NCBI GenBank assembly: GCA_032881465.1
Contig: CP126168.1
Span: 1,860,001 to 1,924,000 of the forward strand
DNA length: 64,000 nucleotides
Direction of reading: 5' to 3'
From: Parvibaculaceae bacterium PLY_AMNH_Bact1
Lineage (GTDB): Bacteria; Pseudomonadota; Alphaproteobacteria; Parvibaculales; Parvibaculaceae
Numbering within the stretch: position 1 is the stretch's first letter; each line of letters starts with the position of its first letter. The translations under genes and the position numbers were made by a program. Below the pieces are notes generated by a model. The model ran no database searches. It saw only the letters and a list, made by a program, of their open reading frames with translations, and was not told the origin of the DNA. Of this stretch, positions 38,025 through 48,145 are shown piece by piece.

Positions 38025-39428
38025 CTATCGGGCGATATTGATGATCTTAAGCTGGGTAAATTCTTCCAGGCCTTCTTCGCCAAGCTCGCTACCAAGCCCC
38101 GACATGCCCGCACCACCAAACGGAATGGCAGGGTCGAGTTCCGCGTGCTTGTTCACCCATACAGTGCCAGACTCCATCTTGTCAGCAAGCGCATAAGCCT
38201 TGTCTGCGTCCGCCGACCAGATCGAACCGCCAAGGCCATATTCCGACGCGTTAGCACGATCAATAGCGTCATCCACGTCAGCATATTTGATGACGGGCAG
38301 CACAGGGCCGAATTGCTCTTCATCGACGATCCGGGAGCCCTCAGCGACATCACGGACAATAGTTGGTCGGATGAAATAGCCAGGCTTATCCGGCACCTCA
38401 CCGCCCGCGATGATCTTGCCGTCTTCATCTGCTGCTTTGATGAGTTCCTGAACTTTTTCGAACTGCATCTTGTTCTGAAGTGGCCCAAGCTGGGTGCCCT
38501 GCTCCAGCCCATCACCGATGATGGCATTATCGGCAATGGTCGCAAGCTCATCACACATCTCATCGTAAATCGACTCATGCACATAAAGTCGCTTCATTGC
38601 GATGCAAACCTGACCGCTATTTTGGAAAGCACTGTCGAAGAGCTTCGGCGCTGTTTCTTTCGGGTCAACATCACCAAGTACAATGCCGGCATCATTGCCG
38701 CCAAGTTCCAGTGTAATGCGCTTCAGGAGCCCCGCAGCACCGGCCATAACTTTGGCGCCAGTCGCCGTTGAGCCCGTAAAGGAGATCTTCCGCACGTCCG
38801 GGTGGGCCGTCAGCGGCGCACCGAGATCATTTGCATCTGCAATGATGTTCACAACACCCGCCGGAAGAATATCTTTAATCAGCTCGCCTAGTTTCAAACT
38901 TGTCAGCGGAGTTGTTGGTGCAGGTTTCAGCACGACGGTGTTCCCTGCGAGCAGCGCAGGCGGCAATTTGAAGGCCATGAGGATCATCGGGAAGTTCCAA
39001 GGCACAATGGCCCCAATAACGCCCAGTGGCTTTCTATGAGCTTCTACGCGGCGTCCTTCACTGTCATCAAGCACCTTCACCGGCAGATCGAGAGACGTGA
39101 AGTAGCGAAAGAAGGCCGCAGTCCCATAAACTTCGCCTGTCGCATCTGCAAGGGGCTTACCCTGCTCTTGGGTCAGAAGGCGCGCAAGCTCTTCGCCATT
39201 CGCCTCAATCGCATCAGCAATGGCTGTAATAGCTTTCTTGCGTTCATCAATGCTTGTGGCAGACCAAACTGGAAACGCTGCTTTTGCTGCTGCGACTGCA
39301 CTTTCTAGTTGCGCTTCAGAAGCGCGCGCGCATGTAGCAACAGTTTCCTCTGTCGCCGGGTTCACGACATCCATTTCCATGTCGCCATCGACAAGGTCGC
39401 CGTTGATCAAAAGTTTGAATTCACTCAT
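38025..39428 (-). CDS. NAD(P)-dependent aldehyde dehydrogenase
   Basis: 467 aa, full length for the ALDH superfamily. PWNFPMILMAFKLPPALLAGNTVVLKPA (cofactor-binding start), FTGSTATG, catalytic Glu in LELGGND and catalytic Cys in NSGQVCIA are all present. Closest in style to succinate-semialdehyde/aldehyde dehydrogenases; exact substrate unknown. Divergent from a Baeyer-Villiger monooxygenase, which suggests shared catabolism of ketones or aldehydes. Confidence 0.9.
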   Translation of the reverse strand: MSEFKLLINGDLVDGDMEMDVVNPATEETVATCARASEAQLESAVAAAKAAFPVWSATSIDERKKAITAIADAIEANGEELARLLTQEQGKPLADATGEVYGTAAFFRYFTSLDLPVKVLDDSEGRRVEAHRKPLGVIGAIVPWNFPMILMAFKLPPALLAGNTVVLKPAPTTPLTSLKLGELIKDILPAGVVNIIADANDLGAPLTAHPDVRKISFTGSTATGAKVMAGAAGLLKRITLELGGNDAGIVLGDVDPKETAPKLFDSAFQNSGQVCIAMKRLYVHESIYDEMCDELATIADNAIIGDGLEQGTQLGPLQNKMQFEKVQELIKAADEDGKIIAGGEVPDKPGYFIRPTIVRDVAEGSRIVDEEQFGPVLPVIKYADVDDAIDRANASEYGLGGSIWSADADKAYALADKMESGTVWVNKHAELDPAIPFGGAGMSGLGSELGEEGLEEFTQLKIINIAR

Positions 39429-39664
39429 TTCGCATCTCCCTAAGCCGGACGTTTTTCGGTCTGCTCAAAATGCAGACATGTCCTTTATCCAGAGCTTTCC
39501 ACTTCACTCCTTCCATTTCAACGACATTCGGGCCAAGGCATCCAAGTTGACGTAGCGTGTTCAAGGATGAACACCTGAGTAACGAAGACCCCACAACAGA
39601 ATGGCTGTTCTCCCGCGCGAAGATCGATACACTTTCAAAAAAACATTTCGTTTGGGAGGACAAG

Positions 39665-41140
39665 ATGACAACGAAGATACGGGTAGCTGTAGTTGGCGCA
39701 GGCCTTGGCGGCGTCGCTGCCGCTGTGAAGCTCAAGGAAGCGGGCATTGACGATTTCCTGGTTTTTGACAGAAACCAAAAAGTCGGCGGCGTCTGGCACG
39801 AAAACAAATATCCAGGCTGCTGTTGTGACACACCCGTGGCGCTCTACGAGTTTTCCTTCGCCCCCAATCCTGGCTGGACACACCTCTTTCCTAGAGCCGC
39901 CGAAGTGCAGGCCTATGCAGACAACATTGTCGAGAACCACCAGCTCGCCAGTCATATGAAGCTTGGCGATGGCATGGCGAGTGCCATCTGGAACGAAAAC
40001 AGCAATACGTGGACCCTCAAAACCGAAAATGGCACCGAATACGAAGCCGATGCGGTGATTGCCGGCATGGGCCAACTCAATCGCCCCGCCTATCCCGATA
40101 TTGAGGGGCGCGGCACATTCAAAGGCCCCTCAATGCATTCTGCGCGGTGGGATCAGAATGTTTCGCTCAAGGGTAAAAGGGTCGGCGTCATCGGTTCCGC
40201 CGCAAGCGCTGTGCAGCTCATCCCAGAAGTCGCCAAAGAGGCCGCGCACATGACGGTGTTCCAGCGCACTCCAAATTGGGTGATCCCGCGCAATGACCAA
40301 GAGATCAGCGATGAAACAAAGGCGCTGATGATGACCGACCTTGACCTCGCCATGGACATGGGCAAACGAAATCGCCAACTGCTGTATGATAATGCGGATC
40401 ATTTTTTCTGGAAGGCCTTCGAATGGACACCGGAGGGCCGTGCGGCCTTTACCCGCCAGGCGATAGACCAACTGGAAAAGCAAATCCCGGACCCTGAGCT
40501 TCGTAAAAAGTTGCTTCCTGACTATCCGATCGGCTGCAAACGCATCTTAATCTGTGACGATTTCTATCCGACTCTGATGATGGACCATGTGGAGCTGGAG
40601 ACAAACGCCATCACCAAAATCAACGGGAACGGTGTCGAGACATCAGACGGTGTGCAACATGGCTTTGATGTTCTCATCTATGCAACCGGGTTTGAGACAA
40701 CGGGATGGCGCTGGTCAATGGAAGTGACCGGTCAGAACGGCCAAAACCTCAATGAACTCTGGGAGGAGAGCCCGGAAGCCTATTTGGGTGTCACAGCCAC
40801 CGGCTTCCCCAACTTGTTTGTTCTTTATGGTCCCAACACAAATCTGGGCCACAACACCATCACCTTCATGTTGGAACATCAGGTTGCTTACACCATTAAA
40901 GCGCTGAAAGCCTTGGAAGAGGCTGGCGCAAAGGCCCTAATGCCCAGCCGCGCAGCTCAGGATCGCTTCAATAACGAGATCCAAAAAGACCTGTCCGGAA
41001 CCGTGTGGGCCGACCCGGATTGTGCATCCTGGTATAAAAACGCGGATGGACGCATCACGCAGAACTGGTCAAGCCACACACGCGCATACGCCGCGGCAAC
41101 TGCCAATATTGAGATGGCAGACTACGAACTGATTGGTTGA
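39665..41140 (+). CDS. FAD-dependent Baeyer-Villiger-type monooxygenase
   Basis: 491 aa from MTTKIRVAVVGAG, with GGGAGG five bases upstream (the frame extends further upstream without a ribosome site). GAGLGG near the N terminus binds FAD, VGVIGSAAS binds NADPH, and FKGPSMHSARWD (about residues 150-161) fits the FxGxxxHxxxW fingerprint of these enzymes. Converts ketones to esters or lactones with O2 and NADPH. The 236-bp divergent gap to the ALDH gene probably holds both promoters. Confidence 0.88.
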   Translation: MTTKIRVAVVGAGLGGVAAAVKLKEAGIDDFLVFDRNQKVGGVWHENKYPGCCCDTPVALYEFSFAPNPGWTHLFPRAAEVQAYADNIVENHQLASHMKLGDGMASAIWNENSNTWTLKTENGTEYEADAVIAGMGQLNRPAYPDIEGRGTFKGPSMHSARWDQNVSLKGKRVGVIGSAASAVQLIPEVAKEAAHMTVFQRTPNWVIPRNDQEISDETKALMMTDLDLAMDMGKRNRQLLYDNADHFFWKAFEWTPEGRAAFTRQAIDQLEKQIPDPELRKKLLPDYPIGCKRILICDDFYPTLMMDHVELETNAITKINGNGVETSDGVQHGFDVLIYATGFETTGWRWSMEVTGQNGQNLNELWEESPEAYLGVTATGFPNLFVLYGPNTNLGHNTITFMLEHQVAYTIKALKALEEAGAKALMPSRAAQDRFNNEIQKDLSGTVWADPDCASWYKNADGRITQNWSSHTRAYAAATANIEMADYELIG

Positions 41141-41152
41141 AGAAGACGGGAC

Positions 41153-42013
41153 TTATCCGCGAAAACGGATGAGTCCTTCCTGGGCGACCGATGCAACAAG
41201 CAATCCTTCGCGGGTGTAAATGCTCCCGCGATTAAAACCGCGTGCACCCACAGCATTGGGGCTGTCCTGCTCGTACAGCATCCAGTCATTTGTCTGGAAT
41301 GGATGGTGGAACCACATGGCGTGATCAAGGCTTGCTGACTGCAGCTTGCCTGACATCCAACTGACCCCATGCGGACGAATGCATGTATCGAGCAATGTCA
41401 TGTCTGAGGCATAGGCGAGCACGCATTGCTGCATAGCAATGTCATCGGGCATGGGACTTGTCGCGCGAAACCAGACTTTAAACTCTGGGTCAGCAGGTTC
41501 AGGGTCAATATATTGCTGCGGGTCCACAGCCCGCATCTCAATCGGGCGCGGCCGCGTGAAGTGTGTGCGAACTGCTTCCGGCAGCTGATCGATAACAGCT
41601 TCCCGCCGTTCGCGCTCTGTCGGAAGCTCTTCGGGCGCTGGTACATCCGGCATATTGAGCTGATGCTCAAACCCTTTTTCTTCAACCTGGAATGACGCAG
41701 CTAAGTTGAAAATCTGTTTTCCGTGTTGAATAGCAACCACACGACGGGTCGTGAAACTGCGCCCATCCCGCGCACGGTCAACCTCATAGAGGATCGGCAC
41801 CTTGGGATCGCCCGGACGGATAAAATAGGCATGAAGGGAGTGACAGACCCGACCTTCATCAACAGTCCGGTAGGCGGCCATCAGCGCTTGACCAATCACC
41901 TGTCCGCCGAACACACGCTGCCAACTCGTCTCCGGACTGTGTCCTCGATATAGGTTGAGCTCAATCTGCTCTAGGTCCAGAAGCGAAATAAGATCTTCAA
42001 CGGCGTCAGTCAT
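41153..42013 (-). CDS. tesB: Acyl-CoA thioesterase II
   Basis: 286 aa, the size of TesB. Double hot-dog fold signatures: RVFGGQVIGQALMAAYRTV and HSLHAYFIRPGDP at the N terminus, YASDMTLLDT, SLDHAMWFHHPF and GRGF/GSIYTREGLLVASVAQEG at the C terminus. Hydrolyses medium/long acyl-CoA. Convergent with the monooxygenase, with a 12-bp gap. Confidence 0.92.
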   Translation of the reverse strand: MTDAVEDLISLLDLEQIELNLYRGHSPETSWQRVFGGQVIGQALMAAYRTVDEGRVCHSLHAYFIRPGDPKVPILYEVDRARDGRSFTTRRVVAIQHGKQIFNLAASFQVEEKGFEHQLNMPDVPAPEELPTERERREAVIDQLPEAVRTHFTRPRPIEMRAVDPQQYIDPEPADPEFKVWFRATSPMPDDIAMQQCVLAYASDMTLLDTCIRPHGVSWMSGKLQSASLDHAMWFHHPFQTNDWMLYEQDSPNAVGARGFNRGSIYTREGLLVASVAQEGLIRFRG

Positions 42014-42118
42014 GCGGGGGCATCATCCTCTTAGTCTTAGTTTGCGCTGCAACATAAGCGTTTCGCGGTGCCCTGTCACGTGAGCTTTCTGGCCGAAAGA
42101 ACCCGACTTAGACATGAC

Positions 42119-42153
42119 AAAACCCGCGAGCGAATGAGCATCCGCGCGGGTTT
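42119..42153. terminator. Hairpin between Sel1-like and tesB genes
   Basis: AAAACCCGCG (42119-42128) pairs with CGCGGGTTT (42145-42153). Nearby T tracts are modest, so a weak terminator. Confidence 0.6.
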
Positions 42154-42188
42154 CACACAGTTTTTCAATGACTTATCGTGAAACCGGG

Positions 42189-42458
42189 TTACCGGCTTGA
42201 AAGCCACTCACGAGCCAGACGCTGAGCTTCGGCGATCTGTGAAGAATTCATCTCCAGCGCAACATCAGAGCGACTGTCACGTGCAGCATGACTGCCACGC
42301 ATCGCGGCCAGGTTGAACCACTTATGCGCATTGACAAAGTCCACATCGACGCCTTTGCCGGTCGCATAAATAAGACCAAGGCTATAAAGCGCCTCAGGGG
42401 CACCTGCTTCTGCTGCTAGTTCACATTTTTCCAGCTGATCGATATCCCGACGGGCCAT
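42189..42458 (-). CDS. Sel1-repeat protein (89 aa)
   Basis: Start MARRDIDQLEK chosen by GGAGG eight bases upstream; the longer frame to 42587 is not supported. EALYSLGLIYATGKGVDVDFVNAHKWFNLAAMRGS is one and a half Sel1-like (TPR-type) repeats, a protein-interaction fold. Function unknown. Confidence 0.8.
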   Translation of the reverse strand: MARRDIDQLEKCELAAEAGAPEALYSLGLIYATGKGVDVDFVNAHKWFNLAAMRGSHAARDSRSDVALEMNSSQIAEAQRLAREWLSSR

Positions 42459-42587
42459 CTCGCTGTCCTCCAGTGTGGCGCACGTAAACTCCAACTCACC
42501 GTGTGCGCATCCTCCAACCACAAGGCTCTTCCTTGCATAGGAGTAGGAAATCATCTGGCCACTGAAAATTTGGTTAACGCAAAACAC

Positions 42588-42620
42588 AAAAAAGCGGCGG
42601 GTTTCCGCGCCCGCCGCTTT
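42588..42620 (-). terminator. Intrinsic terminator after the GST-like gene
   Basis: Stem AAAGCGGCGGG (42591-42601) / CCCGCCGCTTT (42610-42620) with flanking A/T runs. On minus it follows the GST-like gene directly and ends in a T-rich stretch. Confidence 0.8.
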
Positions 42621-42650
42621 CGAAACTAGTTCAAATTGGATTTTTTGGCG

Positions 42651-43289
42651 TTAAGACGCCACTTCTGGGACGGCCATGCCTTTTATTACGGCTGGACGCT
42701 CACCGATGGTTTTGATCCAACGAGCGACATTCGCGCCCTCGCCGATCACATCAGGTTTCGCTGACTTAATGAGTTCGAACCCAAGGATCACCCACGGATA
42801 GGTCGCCATGTCGGCGATCGAATAGTCTCCTGCCATGAATTCCGTTTTGCCCAGCTGGGTATCGAGCACTTTGATAAGACGGGCGGATTCAGAAATAAAT
42901 CGGTCAATGGCGTAAGGCACCTGTTCCGGCGCCTGTGTGGTGAAGTGCCCCGCCTGCCCCATAATTGGGCCTATACCGCCCATCTGCCAGAACAGCCATT
43001 CAAGCGTTTTTGCGCGATCAGCTCCGTCTGAGGGAAGAAACTTACCGGACTTTTCAGCAAGGTGAACAAGGATCGCACCAGACTCAAAAACAGAAACCGG
43101 ACCGCCGGGAACATCGTGATCAACAATGGCTGGAATTTTGTTGTTGGGTGCAATCGCCAAAAATTCTGGCTTAAATTGCTCCTCGTTCTGAAGATTCACT
43201 GCATGCGTGGTGTACTCAAGTCCACATTCTTCCAACATCACCGAGATCTTGCGCCCGTTCGGTGTCGTCCACGTATAAAAATCAATCAA
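42651..43289 (-). CDS. Glutathione S-transferase family protein
   Basis: 212 aa if started at TTG 43287-43289 (AGGAGG six bases upstream; GTG at 43316 is the alternative). Thioredoxin-fold residues FYTWTTPNGRKI, PNNKIPAIVD and ESGAILVHLAEK resemble the YfcG/Ure2p type, and SIADMATYPWV in the C-terminal helical domain is the usual GST motif. Probably glutathione-linked disulfide or peroxide chemistry. Confidence 0.88.
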   Translation of the reverse strand: MIDFYTWTTPNGRKISVMLEECGLEYTTHAVNLQNEEQFKPEFLAIAPNNKIPAIVDHDVPGGPVSVFESGAILVHLAEKSGKFLPSDGADRAKTLEWLFWQMGGIGPIMGQAGHFTTQAPEQVPYAIDRFISESARLIKVLDTQLGKTEFMAGDYSIADMATYPWVILGFELIKSAKPDVIGEGANVARWIKTIGERPAVIKGMAVPEVAS

Positions 43290-43378
43290 ACCCAGCCTCC
43301 TATTGGCAGTAGGCACAGCATCACGTGCCGAAAATCAGCACAGCATATAGGGAGGCAGGTGGTGGATTGCGAGCAGAC

Positions 43379-43729
43379 TTAGTACTCGACAGTCACTTCA
43401 ACGTGATGATGAAGATGCGTGCGGCAGGTCAGCGGAAAAATCTTGTAATCACCCGCCTGAAGATCAAATCCAACCGCATCATCAGGAAACAGGAAGTCGC
43501 CAACGACATTGTCATTCTCGTCTCGGATCTGAAAACCGTAAGTTCCGCCCATGACTCGGACGATGGTTCCCTCATCACGGACAGTAAGTGACCGCCCCCA
43601 ATGTTTGACGGAGCCAAAGGTCTGGTTTTCGATAATCGTGCCCGTCCCCGTAACACGATCAGCGGACCAAGCGGTCGTCGAAGCCAAAGTTACAAGCATC
43701 AGCACACCCGCAAATCCACCAAAACGCAT
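43379..43729 (-). CDS. Secreted hypothetical protein (116 aa)
   Basis: MRFGGFAGVLMLVTLASTTAWSA is a signal peptide with cleavage expected after AWSA (about residue 22). The mature part is beta-rich and ends HLHHHVEVTVEY. No family recognised; a periplasmic protein is likely. Confidence 0.65.
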   Translation of the reverse strand: MRFGGFAGVLMLVTLASTTAWSADRVTGTGTIIENQTFGSVKHWGRSLTVRDEGTIVRVMGGTYGFQIRDENDNVVGDFLFPDDAVGFDLQAGDYKIFPLTCRTHLHHHVEVTVEY

Positions 43730-44047
43730 CACTCTTCCCCGTCAAATCACAAAACCACTCTATCGGAGAGGGTATCACGACCGATCAGCCAAGAAAAACC
43801 ACCAAATCCGGCGGTTTGAAGAATTGGTTTATGGGAGCTGACGTCCAGAACCGAGCACTATCCGGTTTCAAAAACAAAAACGGCGGCACGCAGACTGCGG
43901 AAAGGCATATGATCGGCCAAAAAACCAAGATCAATATGCCTCTGGGCTCTTACCGCATCCCCCCGGAAGCGGCAGGTACCCTCAACGCAGTCAGCGTGCG
44001 CACCGTTAGATGCCAATTGGCGGACCAAAGCCCGCCAATTCAGGTTT

Positions 44048-44479
44048 TTACCGTCTCTTGCGAGCTGGTGCTTTCCGCTTAGCGGCTTTGCGCTTAGGAG
44101 CTGCCTTCTTTTTGGCAGTTTTCTTCTTAGCGACTTTCTTCTTGGCAGTTTTCTTCTTAGCTGCCTTGCGCTTAGGAGCTGCCTTCTTCTTGGCAGTTTT
44201 CTTCTTAGCGACTTTCTTCTTGGCAGTTTTCTTCTTAGCTGCCTTGCGCTTAGGAGCTGCCTTCTTCTTGGCAGTTTTCCTCTTAGCCGTTTTTTTCTTA
44301 GCGACTTTCTTCTTAGCAGTTTTCTTCTTCGCGGCTTTCCGCTTAGGAGCTGCTTTTCTCTTAGCGACTTTCTTCTTCGCGGCTTTCCGCTTAGGAGCTG
44401 CCTTCTTCTTAGCAACTTTTTTCTTTGCGGCTTTGCGTTTCGGCGCAGCCTTTTTCTTCGCTTTAGGTCTCGTAGCCAT
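44048..44479 (-). CDS. Histone H1-like lysine-rich DNA-binding protein (143 aa)
   Basis: Almost wholly AKKK, APKRKA and related short repeats after MATRPKAKKK, as in bacterial H1-like (HctB-type) proteins that compact or condense DNA. The gene contains two 78-bp tandem units (44101-44178 and 44179-44256). The same AKKKTAKKK motif forms the tail of topoisomerase I encoded at 54256. Confidence 0.85.
   Translation of the reverse strand: MATRPKAKKKAAPKRKAAKKKVAKKKAAPKRKAAKKKVAKRKAAPKRKAAKKKTAKKKVAKKKTAKRKTAKKKAAPKRKAAKKKTAKKKVAKKKTAKKKAAPKRKAAKKKTAKKKVAKKKTAKKKAAPKRKAAKRKAPARKRR
44101..44256. repeat. Two 78-bp tandem repeats in the H1-like gene
   Basis: Units 44101-44178 and 44179-44256 differ at one base. 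Each encodes 26 residues, so slippage would change protein length without breaking the frame. Confidence 0.85.
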
Positions 44480-44712
44480 ATTCGTCCTCGTTCCTGATGT
44501 GCCGTTTTCTACAACGACGAAACTTGAGTCATAAAACGCACACTAACGCGCCCCCTCGAATGCAGGACGCAAAACACAATTACTATGAGCACTTGAACTC
44601 AAGCAGGCAACACTTTGCTTTATGCAAACAAAGCCTGCCGCACACAACATGTCCGAGAAAGTATTGATAAAAGGTTGATCGCAGCAAACGAATTCAGTCG
44701 TCCGTGCGCGAA

Positions 44713-46173
44713 CTACAGGCCGAGTTTTTTCGCCAATAGTTCGTTCACGGATTTTGGATTTGCCTTACCACCAGTAGACTTCATGACTTGTCCGACAAAC
44801 CAGCCTGCCATTTTCGGCTTCTCTTTTGCTTGTGCAACCTTGTCAGGATTAGCTGCAATAATTTCGTCAATAGCTGCTTCAATCGCACCTAAATCAGTTA
44901 CCTGCTGCAATCCCTTTTCTTCGACGATTTTCGCCGGATCATCACCAGTTTCGAACATTATCTCGAAAACTTCCTTAGCGATTCGCCCGGAGATGGTGTC
45001 GTCGGAGATCAAATTAATCAGATCACCAAGCTGTTTTGCACTCACAGGAGAGCTTTCAATTTGCAAACCGGCTTTGTTAAGCGCACCAAAAAATTCGCCC
45101 GTCACCCAGTTCGCTGCAAGTTTCGGATCACGCCCGTCCGCAACTGCTTCGAAGAAATCACACGATGCTTTTTCCGAAACAAGAACGCCGGCATCGTAGG
45201 GAGACAATCCATATTCACGAACAAAACGCGCTTTCTTTTCGTCTGGAAGCTCCGGCAACTCTTCTCGAAGTTTGTCCACCAGTTCTTGTTTGACCACCAG
45301 CGGCAAAAGATCGGGGTCAGGGAAGTAACGATAATCATGCGCTTCTTCTTTTGAGCGCATTGACCGGGTTTCGCCTGCGCGCGGGTCAAATAGGCGGGTT
45401 TCCTGGTCAATTGATCCACCATCTTCGAGCACATCAATCTGCCTGCGTGCCTCATATTCGATGGCCTGGCCAATAAAACGAATGGAATTGACGTTCTTGA
45501 TCTCGCAACGCGTGCCCAAATCCTCTCCAGGACGTCGAACAGACACATTAACGTCCGCTCGCAGAGATCCTTCTTCCATATTGCCATCGCAAGTGCCCAG
45601 ATACCGCAAGATCGACCGGATCTTCTTCACATAGGCCTGTGCTTCTTCCGCGCAACGCATATCGGGCTTCGACACAATCTCCATTAGCGCCACACCAGAG
45701 CGATTGAGATCGACAAAACTCATCGATGGGTGCTGGTCATGCACACTTTTGCCCGCGTCCTGCTCCAAATGCAGTCGCTCAATGCCCACACGCTTCACAG
45801 AACCGTCTTTGAGGTCGATTTCAATCTCGCCCTCCCCGACAATCGGATCTTTAAACTGCGAAATCTGATAACCCTGTGGCAGATCAGGATAGAAATAGTT
45901 CTTACGGTCAAAAACAGACCGCAAATGAATCTCGGCACCAAGACCAAGACCAGTTCGCACCGCCTGCTGAACACATTCCTCGTTGATGACCGGCAACATG
46001 CCAGGCAGCGCTGCATCAACCAAACTCACCTGGCTGTTCTGCTCTGCCCCAAACTCAGTGGGTGCCCCGGAAAAAAGTTTTGCTTTTGACGCAACCTGCG
46101 CATGGATTTCGAGACCCATGACAATTTCCCAGGACCCGGTTGCCCCTTCAATGAGGTTTTTGTTCTCACTCAT
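44713..46173 (-). CDS. gatB: Asp-tRNA(Asn)/Glu-tRNA(Gln) amidotransferase subunit B
   Basis: 486 aa from MSENKNL, ATGA-coupled to gat[44 protein letters not shown] and [11 protein letters not shown] are GatB signatures, and the C terminus ([24 protein letters not shown]) is the YqeY-like tRNA-contacting end. It phosphorylates and amidates mischarged tRNA in the GatCAB complex. Order gatC-gatA-gatB. The 233 bp downstream hold only the H1-like gene promoter region. Confidence 0.97.
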   Translation of the reverse strand: MSENKNLIEGATGSWEIVMGLEIHAQVASKAKLFSGAPTEFGAEQNSQVSLVDAALPGMLPVINEECVQQAVRTGLGLGAEIHLRSVFDRKNYFYPDLPQGYQISQFKDPIVGEGEIEIDLKDGSVKRVGIERLHLEQDAGKSVHDQHPSMSFVDLNRSGVALMEIVSKPDMRCAEEAQAYVKKIRSILRYLGTCDGNMEEGSLRADVNVSVRRPGEDLGTRCEIKNVNSIRFIGQAIEYEARRQIDVLEDGGSIDQETRLFDPRAGETRSMRSKEEAHDYRYFPDPDLLPLVVKQELVDKLREELPELPDEKKARFVREYGLSPYDAGVLVSEKASCDFFEAVADGRDPKLAANWVTGEFFGALNKAGLQIESSPVSAKQLGDLINLISDDTISGRIAKEVFEIMFETGDDPAKIVEEKGLQQVTDLGAIEAAIDEIIAANPDKVAQAKEKPKMAGWFVGQVMKSTGGKANPKSVNELLAKKLGL

Positions 46174-47651
46174 GCTTCTGTCCACCATGTCGAAGGTTCA
46201 GCGCTGAATCCGGCAGCCTCTTCAAGGACACCCGCAGCGCGCAACAGTGTTTCTTCATCAAACGTGCGTCCGACCAGCTGAAGGCCAAGCGGCAATCCAT
46301 TTGAGCTCAAGCCTGCAGGCAGCGAAATACCCGGCAGTCCAGCCAGGTTCACCGGCACAGTGAACACATCGTTCAAGTACATTGAGAGAGGATCGTTGAC
46401 CTTTTCGCCAATAGCGAAAGCTGGCGACGGCGCTGTTGGCGTCAAGAGAAGGTCTACCTTTTCATAAGCCTGTTTAAAGTCCTGCGCGATTAGCGTGCGG
46501 ATCTTCTGCGCCTTGATGTAATAGGCATCGTAATAGCCCGCAGAGAGCACATAGGTGCCAATCAGGACACGGCGGCGCACTTCATCGCCAAACCCTTCAG
46601 CGCGGGTTTTCTCATACATGTCCGTGATGTCTTGACCCGGAACCCGCAGCCCATACCGCACGCCATCATACCGCGCGAGGTTCGACGACGCTTCCGCTGG
46701 CGCGACAATGTAGTACGCAGGAAGCGCATATTTGGTGTGAGGAAGACTGACATCGACAATTTCAGCACCAGCGCTCTTCAGCCAGTCGATACCTTGCGTC
46801 CAGAGCTTCTCAATCTCATCTGACATGCCCTCAACGCGATATTCTTTAGGAATGCCAATCTTGAGGCCCCGAATGTCACCGGTGAGTGCCGCCTCATAGT
46901 CTGGCACCTCGATATCGACACTGGTTGTGTCTTTCTCATCATGCCCCGCCATGCTCTTAAGCATGATTGCCGCATCGCGCACCGAGCGCGTGATAGGCCC
47001 CGCTTGATCAAGCGAAGAAGCAAACGCCACAGTTCCCCACCGCGAACACCGCCCATAGGTTGGTTTCATGCCGACTGTCCCGGTGAAGGAAGCGGGTTGC
47101 CGAATAGAACCACCTGTATCGGTTGCCGTCGCACCAAGCGCAAGGTGAGCTGCTACTGCAGAGGATGACCCCCCAGAAGAACCGCCGGGCACAAGGTCAG
47201 CGTCACTGTCAGATGCCTTCCACGGATTGACACACGGGCCAAAGCGGCTCGTTTCGTTAGACGATCCCATTGCAAACTCATCATTGTTGAGTTTGCCAAG
47301 CATCACTGCTCCATCTGCCCAGAGATTAGCCGTAACTGTAGACTCATAAGTCGGTGTAAAATCATCGAGAATATTGCTGCAGGCAGTTGTTCGCACGCCA
47401 TCAGTACAGAACAGGTCTTTGACGCCTAGCGGAAGACCTTCAAGCCGGCCAGCCTCGCCTTTTGCAATCCGCGCGTCAGAGGCAGCAGCCATCTCGAGCG
47501 CCACATCAGCTGTTAGTGTGACATAGGCATTCAGCTTGTCTGACGCCTTAGCAGCAGCAAGGTGCGCTTCTGTCAGCTCCACGGAGGTAATTTCTTTCGC
47601 CGCAAGCTTGGCACGTGCCTCAGCGAGCGTGAGTTTTGTCAATTCGGTCAT
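46170..47651 (-). CDS. gatA: Asp-tRNA(Asn)/Glu-tRNA(Gln) amidotransferase subunit A
   Basis: 493 aa. The amidase-signature catalytic triad is visible: Lys in GVKDLF, cis-Ser in [10 protein letters not shown] and the [13 protein letters not shown] stretch. Hydrolyses glutamine to supply ammonia to GatB. Nine bases downstream of gatC; its TGA overlaps the gatB ATG. Confidence 0.97.
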   Translation of the reverse strand: MTELTKLTLAEARAKLAAKEITSVELTEAHLAAAKASDKLNAYVTLTADVALEMAAASDARIAKGEAGRLEGLPLGVKDLFCTDGVRTTACSNILDDFTPTYESTVTANLWADGAVMLGKLNNDEFAMGSSNETSRFGPCVNPWKASDSDADLVPGGSSGGSSSAVAAHLALGATATDTGGSIRQPASFTGTVGMKPTYGRCSRWGTVAFASSLDQAGPITRSVRDAAIMLKSMAGHDEKDTTSVDIEVPDYEAALTGDIRGLKIGIPKEYRVEGMSDEIEKLWTQGIDWLKSAGAEIVDVSLPHTKYALPAYYIVAPAEASSNLARYDGVRYGLRVPGQDITDMYEKTRAEGFGDEVRRRVLIGTYVLSAGYYDAYYIKAQKIRTLIAQDFKQAYEKVDLLLTPTAPSPAFAIGEKVNDPLSMYLNDVFTVPVNLAGLPGISLPAGLSSNGLPLGLQLVGRTFDEETLLRAAGVLEEAAGFSAEPSTWWTEA

Positions 47652-47660
47652 GTCGGCGCC

Positions 47661-47948
47661 CTACTCGATAACTTTTGGCACAGTGAAGAAGCCATCTTCA
47701 GATTGAGGCGCATTTTGCGTGACCTGCTTCTGAAGATTATCGTGACGCACAATGTCTTCGCGCATCTTGATTTCCATCTCCACGACGCTGGTCATAGGCG
47801 CCACATGATCTGTGTCGACCTCTCCCAACTGCTCCACCCAATCAAGAATGGTGGAGAGATCCTTGGCAAGGGGAGCCAGTTCTTCTTCCGTCACTGCAAT
47901 GCGGGCAAGCTTTGCGATGCGCCGGACTGTATTTTCGTCGACCGACAT
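47661..47948 (-). CDS. gatC: Asp-tRNA(Asn)/Glu-tRNA(Gln) amidotransferase subunit C
   Basis: 95 aa, full length. MSVDENTVRRIAKLARIAVTEEEL and ILDWVEQLGEVDTDHVAPM are typical GatC; it stabilises GatA. First gene of the leftward gatCAB operon, divergent from ruvX. Confidence 0.95.
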   Translation of the reverse strand: MSVDENTVRRIAKLARIAVTEEELAPLAKDLSTILDWVEQLGEVDTDHVAPMTSVVEMEIKMREDIVRHDNLQKQVTQNAPQSEDGFFTVPKVIE

Positions 47949-48019
47949 AGGCCTCTCTTTTCTGAAATTGAGGGGTCAAAAGGCAGAAATTTGCCGCAGG
48001 ACCCTTGTGGAACCCTGTT

Positions 48020-48048
48020 TTGACACCTTGATTTGGCGCGGAAAATAT
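48020..48048 (+). promoter_or_regulatory. Candidate promoter for ruvX
   Basis: TTGACA (48020-48025), 17-base spacer, AAATAT (43-48). It lies about 95 bp upstream of the ruvX ATG in the 197-bp divergent gap. Confidence 0.5.
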
Positions 48049-48145
48049 CAGACCGCCCCCAGCCCCGCAACAAGCGCGCCTCAAGTCCAGGCATTAGTCG
48101 CGCCGGTTTGCCGTGAGCAGTATATTCCACTAGAAACCTCATCCC

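Noticed and set aside
43858-44415. Long minus frame rich in Arg/Leu across the H1-like gene.
   Set aside because: A shifted reading of the lysine-rich repeats; the AKKK frame is the real one.
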